Shown here: positions 36,291-47,360 of the stretch, one piece after another
How the letters are laid out: each line of letters starts with the position of its first letter
Numbering within the stretch: position 1 is the first letter of the stretch
Source of the DNA: Climacium dendroides
Taxonomy: Eukaryota > Streptophyta > Bryopsida > Hypnales > Climaciaceae
DNA length: 64,000 bases
Assembly (NCBI GenBank): GCA_950106755.1
Contig: OX467087.1
Location: 13,644,047 to 13,708,046 of the forward strand
Direction: 5' to 3'
Position numbers and translations under genes: made by a program
The notes under the pieces: generated by a model
What the model saw: only the letters and a program-made list of their open reading frames with translations
Database searches by the model: none
Told to the model about the DNA's origin: nothing

Positions 36291-38830
36291 AGACTGAGAA
36301 TTGAGAATCCTCGAGCGGCCTGATGTGAGCACAGACTTCACTTTCTACGGAGTAAATCCTCCTTACAGACTCATTCATGATGCGATGTGGATCGATCATG
36401 CAAGTAACCCCAGTTAAGCTTGACATTTTTCATGGCGCGCGCATCATTCTAGAATTCTCAGGCCAACTGAAGGATCCGTCCAGCTCCTATAACTGGCATG
36501 GGACCAAATGCAAGTTCGGGTGCTCGTAACCTCAATGGCCATCGCAAGTTCAATTGTGGACCATCTGTACTGGAGATTCTGATTCAGCCACAAGCTGTTT
36601 GTCTTCGTCATTGCTGTTTCAACAAGGCTTGTTCTTAACTGTTAAACGTCAAGGCGGATGTCTTGCGTCCAATGGATGAAAGAGGATCTCTCCATGCAAG
36701 ACAGAAGTGCAACTATTCATCCTCGAAATTTGGCAAGAAAAGGGAGGTCTTCTACTGTAGTTTGTCGTCCTTTTACAATTTTCTAAGCCAATGCTTCACA
36801 CAGTTATAAAAACTAATGATTTCCAAAGTTACCTTGTCATGTTTTATGGGTTAAAATCCACCCTTGATAAATGTTTCCCTAATAAGTGTTAAATTCACAT
36901 ATGTATTTAGGAAAATTGTACTTCCAATTTTTTTTTAAATTTAATTTTCATTCTTGAGAAAATAATTAAGTAGAAGTAGAGGTAGTAGGAAAATCTAAAT
37001 TATTAATATCTTGAAGATGGAATTGAAATGCACTAATCTGCAATGGTGAAATTGTTTTAGCAAGTCAAATAAACCATGTAGAATTCTTTAGATTGTAAAA
37101 ACTGTAATAGAAAATGAATTCTACAAGTTATTTTTCCTAGAAGATGCTTACATTTCGCCAAAAACAAGATTGTTCATAATTTTCACATCACCTATTCAAA
37201 TGAAATGAATCAAAGCTTTCCACATAGAATAAACCGGTCATTCATTGCATACATCTAAGAACCGTAAAACAACCATTGCTAATTACTACACACTACCCGT
37301 ACAATTCAACTACCAATTCAATTGTGATGGGAACAAAATTTTGTATCACTGCCCAATGACTGCACACTGTGCAATCAAGGGCCACAAGGAATTTTTGACT
37401 AGATTTCAAATGCATCACCTTGAAATTGCAAAAAACTTTGTAAGAAGAAATGTCTTTGCATTTTGTTTTTTGAAGGTGAATCTCAACATGACATTTAATA
37501 ATCATGCCAACTTTCAAAACATGCAAGTCTCTAATTTCATGTGGTGAAGGATTTGAATTTTGTTTGTATAGTCATTGACAAGTTTATTGTAGATAAATAT
37601 ATAATTTATGAGAAAATAAATTTATATTTAAAAACACAAATTTTTTATTTTTTTTTCTGCTTCCTATTCTCCCTTTTTTTGAGCTTATCTAGGCATAAAT
37701 CAACAATTTAACAAATTATGGAGTTATTCAGGACTTATGGACCAAAAAAACATTTTGAAGACATTGCCAGAAGCCTTGATTGAAACCTGAAGACATCAAT
37801 AGAAGTATCGGTGGGTAGCCAACATATAGGTACTATTATGTAATAAACAGGGTAGAAAAGTATAGATTTACAAGACGGTTATGTCGTAGTTGGTCAATAG
37901 TGAGTAGTGACCAACGAAAATTGATAACCACCTAAACCCTAAATTCCAAAATTCATATTTATGGAATCTAAAAATTCCAAAATTCAATAAATTTTCCATA
38001 TAACTTTTGTTCCCGAAAACCAATTGAAAAATAAATTTATTCCCACAAAGATTATCACTTTTTCAATCTTCATTAAAGTTGCAAAATCATCATAAAAATT
38101 GACCACATGTACCTACCTCAAATCCAATTTGTCACCTAAAGGGACAATGGTCCTTTAAAAATTCAACTTCAAGCTCTCTTGCATCAACCTCTTATATTCT
38201 AGTGTTGTGCCAATTTCAAGATTAAGGGATGTTATGATGTTGTGATAGATTTGTGATTTGACAATTTAAAAAGGTTAGAAGTTTAATAGGTCTACAATGG
38301 AGATGAGCTCCGAGTTTACTTTGATGTCAAATTACTTTTGATTGGTTCTTCTATTACGGCTAAGTGTATGATGACACTCATATTTTATGCAATTTCATCC
38401 TTTATTCATACAAGTGTCATTGTTGTTAGTTCCAAAGTCACATCAATATCATTCTTGTAAATCTTACAAATAATCTATGCTACACCCCATAATTATTAAA
38501 GTGTTAACACTATATAACTGTAATTGGTTTCGTTGCTCCCAAGTGTTAACAAATATTTGAAGGTAGACCTATTAAACATGGCTAGGCTAATACATATCAT
38601 TATATTGCTATGCACAATCTAGCAATTGATGGCATGAGAAGTAGAAGCCATCATGGGAATTCCACACTTGGCACAAACCCAAAGGCATTCATTTAGAGTT
38701 CCATACATGATGCTAAACTCATCCTCCGAAGTGGGACTATGAAGGTAAATAATTTGTCCTATAAGATAAAAGTAAAAAAAATTACCTCACTTTGAGCCGT
38801 GTTTAGGGTATGTTCACTTTCCAATTGAGG
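36291..38830. repeat. Unassigned flank, then AT-rich spacer of sHSP unit 2
   Basis: 36291-36780 is moderately GC-rich without a recognised feature. From about 36780 the sequence is AT-rich, and from 37680 it is collinear with 52601-53480, 59450-60500 and 63180-63430 (landmarks GAGCTTATC, ATAAATTTATTCCCACAAAG, GTGCCAATTT). The 100-codon frame at 37245-37547 has no recognisable domain. Confidence 0.6.
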
Positions 38831-38965
38831 CCAAGCTTCTCCAAGCTTCTACTTCCGTCATGACCGCAACATTCTCCAAAAGAACGAAGACACTGACCGA
38901 TGGTTGGAGAACCTTCTACTACCTACTTAGAAGGTTGGAGAACACTGACCAACAGTCGCCGGAGG

Positions 38966-39016
38966 TTCCAGAGCCTTCCCTTTCTCGACGCTTCTAGAAA
39001 CCGGTTGCATGCTGTT
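38966..39016 (+). promoter_or_regulatory. HSEs of sHSP2, cut off from the TATA region by a Copia insertion
   Basis: TTC-GAG-TTC (38966-38978) and TTC-GAC-TTC-GAA (38982-38999) are preserved. CTGTT at 39012-39016 is the left target duplication, after which the Copia element begins. The HSEs are now about 1.8 kb from the sHSP2 leader. Confidence 0.85.
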
Positions 39017-40795
39017 TGTTGAAGTAGTCACCAAGTCAAAAATAGAATAGTAGATTCTATTTCCAGGTGATAGTTGAATAGTAAGTATTATATATACAGA
39101 GCGATCTATTAGTTACTTTAAGCTCCCCACACATAATGTGGGGAGTATATATTCATCTTCTACATACCAGGGGAGAGACTTTATTCTCTTGTTCATTTTG
39201 TGTTATATATTATGCTTAGAGTTTGTGCCTTCACCTTAATACGTTATCAACATGACCTATGATATCTAAGGTCCCCTCTTTGGTTTAACAAAGTCCCAAG
39301 TCTTCAGTCCCCCGAAGGTATCGGAATAAGTGTTTGACACCGTACCAATGACGAGCTGCCGATCTCTGGCTATGACGAGCTAACACACTTGTAGCAAAAG
39401 AAATGTCAGGCCTAGTATATGTGGACAAGTAAAGGAGAGTTCCTACTACTGCAAGGTACCGGATTCTGTTAGGAAACTCCTCCTCCATGATGATCTTGTT
39501 CATGCTATAAGTCTACTAACCACTTAATTTGAAATGAAGTTGTTAGGTCAGACTTCTTTCTGTCTTGGCCTTGAGGTGACTCACTTACCAGATGGAAGTA
39601 TTTTTCTCCATCAAACTGGCTACATCCAAAGACTTCTCAAGAAGTTTCAGATGGACCAACATAGTCCTCTTTCCACTCCCATGATGGGACGAAGTCGAAC
39701 TATAGATGACCCCTACCGTCCTTGCGAGGGGGAGGAGTTTCTTGATAGAACCTAGTACCTCGCAGTAGTAGGAGCTCTCCTTTACTTGTCCACATATACT
39801 AGGCCTGACATTTCTTTTGCTACAAGTGTGTTAGCTTGTCATAGCCAGAGACCAGCAGCTCATCATTGGAACGGTGTCAAACAATTATTCCGATACCTCC
39901 GGGGGACTGAAGATTTGGGACTTTGTTATATCAAAGAGGGGACCTCAGATATCATAGGTTATCCTGATGTCGGATGTAAATCCAACGAGAGTACTGGGAA
40001 GTCACAAACTGGATACATATTCTTGAAGAATAACTCTCCTATTTCATGGAAATCCGTGAAGCAAACGGTTATTGCTACTTCCTCAAACCACTCTGAACTT
40101 ATTGCTTTCCATGAAGCAACCCGGGAAGTGGTATAGTTGAGGAACATGAACGAGATCATCATGGAGCAGTGCAAAATTACTCAAGACTTGAAGCCAACTA
40201 TCATCTTTGAGGACAACGCTGCATATGTAGCTCAAGTGGCATCTAGCTTCATCCAAACTGATTGCACCAAACACATTTGTCCACAGATATTTGGATTCAC
40301 CCAAGATCTCATTCAATCTGGGCAAATAGAAGTCAAGAAGATCGAATCAACACACAACATTGCAGACATGTTGACCAAATCTCTCCCGGCCTATATTCAT
40401 AGGAGATTGGTACAAGAGGCCGGCATGCGTTTGTTGCATGAGATAATTCCTCAATAGAGGTTACACTCTTTTCTGTTTGTGGGATTTTTCCTAATTTAGG
40501 TTTTTATCACAAATCATTTTTTAATGAGGTAACTATTGATCGAGGAGGAGTGTTGAAGTAGTCACCAAGTCAGAAATAGAATAGTAGATTTTATTTCTAG
40601 GTGATAGTAGAATAGTAAGTGCTATTTATACAAAGCGATCTACTAGTTACTTTAAGCTCCCCACACCTTTTACTTTAAATTCCACACCTAATGTGGGGAG
40701 TATATATTCATCTTCTACATACCAGGGGAAATACTTTTTCTCTTGTTCATTTTGTGTTATATATTATGCTTAGAGTTTGTGCCTTCACCTTAACA
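39017..40795 (+). mobile_element. Rearranged Copia element, copy 1
   Basis: LTRs are 39017-39241 and 40551-40795, starting TGTTGAAGTAGTCACC and ending CCTTAACA (left copy TTAATA). The target duplication is CTGTT (39012-39016 and 40796-40800). A purine tract (GAGGAGGAG) precedes the 3' LTR. Only end fragments of the pol gene remain. A reverse-transcriptase piece is present in both orientations, with arms 39253-39483 and 39731-39960, forming a foldback. The RNase H part follows. It is non-autonomous. Confidence 0.9.
39534..40457 (+). pseudogene. Copia reverse transcriptase C-terminus and RNase H remnant
   Basis: Reading plus-strand fragments in order gives CLGLEVTHLPDGSIFLHQTG (end of the Copia RT), YLSTYTRPDISFATSVLA, then the RNase H with SWKSVKQTVIATSSNHSE, IIFEDNAA and the tail HNIADMLTKSLP. 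Stops include TAG before YLAVVG and TAG where copy 2 has Trp (GTATAG against GTATGG, near 40135). Gag, protease and integrase are absent. The minus-strand frame at 39285-39503 is the inverted duplicate of the middle piece. Confidence 0.85.
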
Positions 40796-40800
40796 CTGTT

Positions 40801-40987
40801 CATCCGATAAAAAGCATGCCATGCACTCTGATTCCATCGCTAGACAATCGCAGAGTTCTCAATATTTGAAAGCACACTTCGTGATCTTCTCAGTGACAAG
40901 ATTCCTCTTGCATAAAATCGTTCGAACGACCTTTGTAGTGTCCACTGAGCTGAATTTGGTGCTTTCTGTCCGTTTCAGTAAGTGAGG
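40801..40987 (+). promoter_or_regulatory. TATA region and 5' leader of sHSP2, degraded
   Basis: Where sHSP1 and sHSP4 have TATATAAAG, this copy reads GATAAAAAG (40806-40814). The leader is otherwise collinear with the other sHSP units up to the ATG at 40988. The sHSP3 leader (56925-57111) has the same altered TATA. Confidence 0.75.
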
Positions 40988-41416
40988 ATGGCTCTCTCGT
41001 CGTTTCTCGGGCTCCGGAAGAACTTCTGGGCGGTGTCGAACACGAATGTGGACTGGAAGGAGACGCCCACAGAGCATGTGTTCAAGGCCGACCTGCCAGG
41101 CTTAAAGAAGGAGGAAGTGCAAGTGCAGGTGGAGGGCGAAAGGACGCTGAGCATCAGCGGGCAACGCAAGAAGGAGGAGGGGGTGCAGCAGGCGGTTACA
41201 TGGCATCGCGTGGAACGGAGCAGCGGCCAATTCATGCGCAAGTTCCGTCTCCCTGAGAATGCGAATCTGGATCGCATCACATCGAAGGTGGAGAACGGAT
41301 TGCTGACGGTGGTGGTGCCGAAGGAGGAGAAGAAGGCCATGAGGGCGCCCAGCATTGAGATCGGTGGCCACGATGGCCAGAAGGGCACCATTGAGAACAA
41401 ACCCACCTCGCAGTGA
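40988..41416 (+). CDS. Class I small heat-shock protein with deleted N-terminal arm, sHSP2 (142 aa)
   Basis: The alpha-crystallin domain and C-terminal IEI motif are complete and match the paralogues ([45 protein letters not shown]). An in-frame deletion of 26 codons joins Phe-Trp of the start directly to AVSNTN, removing most of the N-terminal arm that in this family contributes to oligomer assembly and client binding. An extra Gly sits in the loop (KEEGVQQ), shared with sHSP3. The frame is otherwise intact. The promoter is split by the Copia insertion, so heat induction is doubtful. It may be a decaying copy or a small-oligomer variant. Confidence 0.9.
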   Translation: MALSSFLGLRKNFWAVSNTNVDWKETPTEHVFKADLPGLKKEEVQVQVEGERTLSISGQRKKEEGVQQAVTWHRVERSSGQFMRKFRLPENANLDRITSKVENGLLTVVVPKEEKKAMRAPSIEIGGHDGQKGTIENKPTSQ

Positions 41417-44400
41417 GCTGTCCGAGTGATCGTTGAAGTCCTGGAGTGCGTTACGTAGATCTGTTGTCTGGATTTGTGGGCTTTCAGAGTTTGCAATTTG
41501 AAAAACTAACCTCAAATTTCTGTCTGCGCGGGCACTCTTGCCGTCGAAGTTTCAGGCCTCTTGTTATTTCCGTCCATTCCTAATCTTAGCAGGCAGAAAT
41601 CATGCATTACTAAGTTCTGTAGCTTTGGATGTAGCGAATTGTAGTCGAGGAGGATCCTTCTGATTCTGCTTGTACATTCAGAGCGTTTTTTGTGTTGTCA
41701 GAATAATAAACAAGAGATTCTTTAATTTCGTGCGAACTCTAGACGTTCCATGCCTCTGTATGTGGGGCCTGTGAGTCTGGACTTTGAAGTCGATTGAGAT
41801 GCGTTTCGTTTGGCACCAAAACCCTCCCTCCAAAGACTTTTGTGACGAAGCGCAGCAGAAAAATAACAAATCTGATGAGAGGTGGAGCTAGAATATCCTA
41901 CTAACCTGTAATATCGTACCTGCCTATCGTAACATTCAGTTTTAGCGAGGACTGCCTTCCCTTAAACAGAATGATGTGGAATATTCCACACCGTTTCATC
42001 CCCAGATGATATAGTGTGGAATATTTCACACCCATCAGCTATGGAGACAATTGCCAGAAAATTGAAGCTCACTCAACTAGGTACTTGGGACAAAACTGCA
42101 GTTACCTGGGACAAAACTGCAGTTAAGTTTTTCTGTCAAAAACCACTTAGAACTACCACTTCTACTGGGTTCACTTGAGAAAACCAAAAAAATTTGTCTT
42201 TTCAAATTCCAGCCGTAGGATCTTGTACTTAACTTGTTTGAAAACATGTGGGAAATTTCATCAAAATTGATCGCATAGATTGCAAGATATTTGCATCCAA
42301 AGTGAAGAAAACAAGTTTTTTTGCAACTTGCTTGACTAGATTTTTTGGCTTTGAATCTTTTCTTAACTAAAATTTTTTGCAATGTGAATTTTGATTTTTG
42401 AAGTTTTTATGTTGAATAGTTGAGTTGAGAATCTAAGGGAAAAAATTCAACAAAAACACACTTCTTTTTCACTTATCAAAAAATTGTTAAGTAAAAGTAG
42501 GTTAAAGATTGAAGGAAAAAATAAATCATTAATATTTTTTAAGATGGAATTGACATACAATAATCCCAATGGTGAGATTGTTCTAAAAAGAACCTAACCT
42601 TGTCTAACATGTTTTTTGAAAAATTGTAAAAATTGCATTCACAAATGAATCCTACAAGTTATTTTTTTAAGAAGATTGTCCATAATTTTTTCATAGCTAA
42701 GATTGTCCATAATTTTTTCATAACTAGTCCAAATGGAATGAATCGAAGCTTCAAATGTAGACAAAAATATGATATTTTAGGAAAAAAATATTTAAAAAAA
42801 TATTTTGACTTTTTTTTATTCTTTTGTGTTGTCCATTGACTTTTGTTTATGGCTTGTTGTACCATAACTTTTCTCCTAGGTAGCGATTGAAACAAAAATT
42901 ATATATTCACAAAGCTCTCGGAAAACTCCACAACCCCAAAAATATCTCAAAAACATTCACAACAAATTGAGACAATAGGAACCTACCCAAACCCAAATTG
43001 TCCCCCAAGGGGACAAACGGTCCTGGAGGGGTTAATAACAAAATGGGTTAAAAGATAACAATGCATTCAACTAGGTTCGAAACAAAATCAATGTTCAAGA
43101 TTATAAATTTTATGAAATTAGCATTCTACTCATTGAAACTAATGCTACAATTTCCTCACTATGTTTTGAACACCTTCTATGATTTGTGATTTGGGAACAA
43201 AAAGACAAACCTTTATATACATATGGGGTGGTAGGCATGGTTGTCATATCTCAAGTACATTTGATGAATAGTAACTTGTCCAGTATGACAACCATGGTGG
43301 TAGGTGGTAAAGTCAACAATCTGGGATTAATAAATTAAAGTCAGTAGGAGCTCAATCGCTCATAGTTAAGTCAAATTAAAGCAAGAATTTCAAAACTCAT
43401 TTAGTTATAGTAAAATAATTTTTTCCAAAAACTTTGGACTAAAAAAAGTTGGAAAAGCTATTTGAATTTCATTTTTAAAAATTGTTTCATATTTCAAGCC
43501 TCCAATCAAAAGCTTTGGACAAAATTTAAAGAGGATGTTTCAAGATGTAAAAGAAAATGTCCCTTCCAACCCCTCTTTGAAATGTGTTCATAACTTTTAA
43601 TTGGAGGCTTGAAATATCAAATAAATTTGTCGAGATGAAATTCAAATAGATTTGAGACCTCAATTTGAAATTGAGGTCTCAAATTCTACATAAACATCAT
43701 TATGACATTTTGACAATAAGCAATTTAACACTCATTTTCAAATTACCCCAAATCCTTTGAGGATTCATGGTGAAAAATCAATTTCAATATAAAAATGACA
43801 TCTCCAACCTTCACTCCCTCAAATGTTTCGTACTCAAGTCCTTCATAAGGCTAGTAAAATTATTTTTTAGATGGTGGAGGATTCAATGACATTGGAATTT
43901 TGATTCAAAGGATTCTCATGGTGTTGGCAAATCATATTAATGTTTCTTTGAATATTTGTTTAACTGATCTGAGATTTAGGAGGAAAAAAAAAAAAAGTGT
44001 AAACCAGAAGTCTACTGCTACGGTCCTGGCACCCAATACTGGAGCTTAATTTAATTCCTCATGTGGATGATTTTCGTAGATGATGCCTCTAGGGAAGGAA
44101 AGACAGTCTCTATGAAAGCTACTAAATGTTATGATCAAGATTAGCATTCATGTTGAATATTCAATAAGACTTTGTAAAAGAAATTAGTAGATGTTAAATA
44201 AAAATAGGAATACTTCCTCAAATTTTGTGTTTTCTTCATAGAATTTTTTTTCCTTATGAGTACATAATATCCTTGACATTCCTATACAAAATATGTTGTC
44301 GGTGGCATTAATAGTACAATGTACTAATCATAGTATCTTCATACATAATCTATTCTACATCATGTATTGCACATTCTACACCATTCAAATAGTATTTGCC

Positions 44401-44967
44401 ATAAACTTTATTAAACTCTTTGGGATTTAACCCCTAAAGCCTTTCCTTTGCCAAAAAACATTAAAATTGCCATTTCTATAGCAAAGAATAACAAATTTCT
44501 AAATTATTTTTTTTGCAAATCTATTCTAGGATCTTACATCTAACTATATATATGAGATTGTATGAAATAAATTTCAGAAATTTTGATTGCACAGATTGCA
44601 AGAAATCTATGTTTAAAGTGAAGAAAACAAGTTTTTTTGTACATTGTGGGCCTAAATTACTTGACTTTGAACCTTCTTAACTTAAATTTTCTGTACTACA
44701 AATTTTTGAGTTCTAAATTCTCATCATGGGGGATCGAATTGACTGAGAGTGTATGGAAAAAAAATTCAAAAAATTTAATTTCCATTTTCAAAAAAATTAT
44801 TAAGTAGAAGTCGATATTAGATAGATTGAAAATCTAAGTTATTAATATCTCTAAGCATTAGATGAGACCCAACTTCTCTATAGGGCTACAAGTTCCCTTG
44901 AGTTCTTAGACTATGGGAACTCAATCTCAACAGTAGTTTCATGTGGCAGAGTGACTGCCACATTAGA

Positions 44968-44971
<4 letters not shown>
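41417..44971. repeat. sHSP2 downstream flank and AT-rich spacer
   Basis: AATAATAAA lies near 41701. The flank resembles those of the other sHSPs to about 41930. The AT-rich remainder holds the dispersed repeats described at 2660-8290, including 42848-43040 (inverted partner of 4402-4598) and a block from about 44150 shared with 58130-58900 and 61900-62700. A short direct duplication lies at about 42081-42126 (GGGACAAAACTGCAGTTA word). No gene was seen. Confidence 0.6.
41975..42031. repeat. Two short palindromes
   Basis: TGTGGAATATTCCACA (41975-41990) is a perfect 16-bp palindrome. A near copy GTGTGGAATATTTCACAC follows at about 42014-42031. They could be binding sites, but no gene nearby gives them a role. 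Confidence 0.7.

Positions 44972-45056
<85 letters not shown>
44972..45056. repeat. (AT)n microsatellite
   Basis: An uninterrupted TA dinucleotide run of about 85 bp. Confidence 0.98.
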
Positions 45057-45061
<5 letters not shown>

Positions 45062-45097
45062 ATTTCAATTTAATATTTTTAAAATCTTAAATGTCAA

Positions 45098-45940
45098 CTA
45101 GCAGTTGGCGCTTGCTATGCTACTCATTCACCATTAGAATTTCATTAGAATGTAGAGCAAGAATTTTAATAAATCTTCAAATAAAAACTACTAAAATCTT
45201 CATATAATTTTTTTTAATAAATAAGCATATACTGAAATAAACAATAGAAATTTAATGAAGGATGAATGAAATACATGCAATGATGAATACGGTAAAAGAT
45301 ACACATACATTTGAATGCATTAGAAATTTGACTCAATTGTTACAAACAATGGCAACCCAAATAGAAAAATTTAAAGGGAAATATTGTAAATCTCAAAAGC
45401 TTCGTTAACAATTTAATTGTTGTGAAATCCAAAATTAGTTCAATTTGATAAATTTCTCAAATCATTTGGTAGTAGCAATAGAAAATTGAATTTAGAAGCT
45501 CAAAGCTCACAAAAGCACAAAATCATAGAAACGCAAAAAAAATATAAAGCCAAGAAAAGCAATGGAATTGCTACCTTTATAATATCACCAGATTGATCCT
45601 CTTTAATATCACCTCAATTACAATGACTATATTATTTCTATAATATCACCCTTTGTAAGAAGGGATATTATAGAGGTGATTGTGAACTGCTACTCTATTT
45701 CAGTAATATCACATTGTGTGAAAATATGATTTCTATATATGCGTGATTGGAAATATTTTTATAAAATAATTGAAATAATTATTTTAAAGACTTATCAAAT
45801 TCATTACCGTGCATTCTATTCAAATATATCAAAATTTTACTAATATATGATACAATGAATGTGTAGCATAGCAAGCACGAGCCCCTAGTATTAATGGTAG
45901 CATTTGTGATATTATAGGACTTATGATTTTAGTAGTATGA
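45098..45940 (-). mobile_element. Helitron-like non-autonomous element, copy C
   Basis: Read on the minus strand it begins TCATACTACTAAAATC after A and ends GCGCCAACTGCTAG before T, with the same length (843 bp) and internal order as copies A and B. It lies in the sHSP spacer outside the giant element, so the family is dispersed. Confidence 0.65.
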
Positions 45941-46551
45941 TTATTTTTTATTCTTGCCAATAGTAGCTAGTACCTAATAAGGAAAACTGGCTTGAAATGG
46001 TCCTCCAATGTAGCTAAAAAACATTAAGGATGGAATCAAAATACACTAACCTCAATGAAGAGATTGTTCTAGCAAGAAAACTAAACCATGTAGAATATTT
46101 TGTAATTGTAAAAAATGCATTAAAAAATGAATCCTACAAGTTATTTTTTCAAGAAGATGCTCTAATTGCTAAAAAACATTATCTATGAGAAGAAAATTAA
46201 AAATAAAAAATAAATAAATTTTTTGAATTTTTTTGGCTCCCTACTCTCCCTTGTTTTGAGCTTATCCACTACAAGGAATTGGGGGTTATTGTGACTGCGA
46301 TAAATGACTGCAAAACTGTCATGTTGCAGTCGCAAAACGAGAATGTGACTTGAAAAATGAAAATGTGATTCCGGGGCCCTGCAGTCATTTCGGACAAGTC
46401 ATTTACAAGAATGACTACAAATTTATTATCACCCAACGAAGTGGGGACGGATGGAACTTTGGATGAGAAGAGGCTTAGTTGAAGGAGATAAAGAAAATGA
46501 GACTAAGGAAAGATGGCTTGGGTTGAGTTGGACAAGTACGGAACCCCTCTA

Positions 46552-46800
46552 AAATCTGACGTGGACATTTTTGCAGCAGTCACGTGTAAGTCATTCTGGA
46601 GTCGCGTCTGACCCCATCTAAATCTGACGTGGACAATTTGAACGTAGTCGCGCTGAAGTCATGTTAGAGTCATGTATGACCCCTTTTAAATCTGACGTGG
46701 ACAGATTGGGCGTAGTCACAAGGAAGTCATTCTGAAGTTGCGTCCAACCCCTTTTAAATCTAACGTGGACATTCCAAACAGAGTCATATTGCAGTCACGC
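46552..46800 (+). repeat. 68-bp subterminal tandem repeat of the CACTA element
   Basis: Units start at 46552, 46620, 46688 and 46756 (last partial). Each begins AAATCTGACGTGGACA and contains AAGTCATTCTGGAGTCGCGT-type words. CACTA elements use subterminal repeats as accessory-protein binding sites, and these are the natural candidates. Confidence 0.85.
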
Positions 46801-47360
46801 TGCAGACGCAATGAACATGATGTGGGCAACAATTTAGGGGCGGCATGGAGTCATTCAAAAGTCGTGCTGCAGTGTAGATGGAGTTGCGTCACAGTAGCAC
46901 GTGCACTATTCCGCTAGTAGTGCTGAAGTCACGGCAACTTCGAAGGGGTCATTCACCAGTCGGTTCATCTACACTACATTCAAGTAATACGTACTACCTA
47001 ATTACGTGCAAACGAGCAAGAACAACATTGCAAACGCAGAGCCGTGGCTGAGGAAACGGTAAGCCAACAAAAATTGACACAACAATGACAAATTCACAGG
47101 CACGGAGTTAGAAATTGAGTCCTCTATTGCAAAAGGAATGGAGGGGATAGAATAGCAGCCCAAATATACATGGCGTCCACAAGTGGGTTTAGGGTGCAGT
47201 AAGTCTCCAACAAAATTTACAAGCTAAGTCAAGTAGTTAGAAACAAAGTCCTACATTGTAAACGTGTGTAGTAGGATAAGACAACAACCCCAACATACAT
47301 GGTGTCCACAAGTTTGTGCGGTGGTCCACTAAGTCCCCAAATAAAAATTTACAGCATAAG

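Noticed and set aside
39017..39241. Heat-responsive LTR of the ONSEN type
   Set aside because: I looked for TTC/GAA arrays at five-base spacing in the LTR and saw none convincing. Heat control comes from the host HSEs.
44886..45068. Tyr-Ile repeat protein
   Set aside because: It is a translation of the (AT)n microsatellite; the same applies to frames over 62298-62496.
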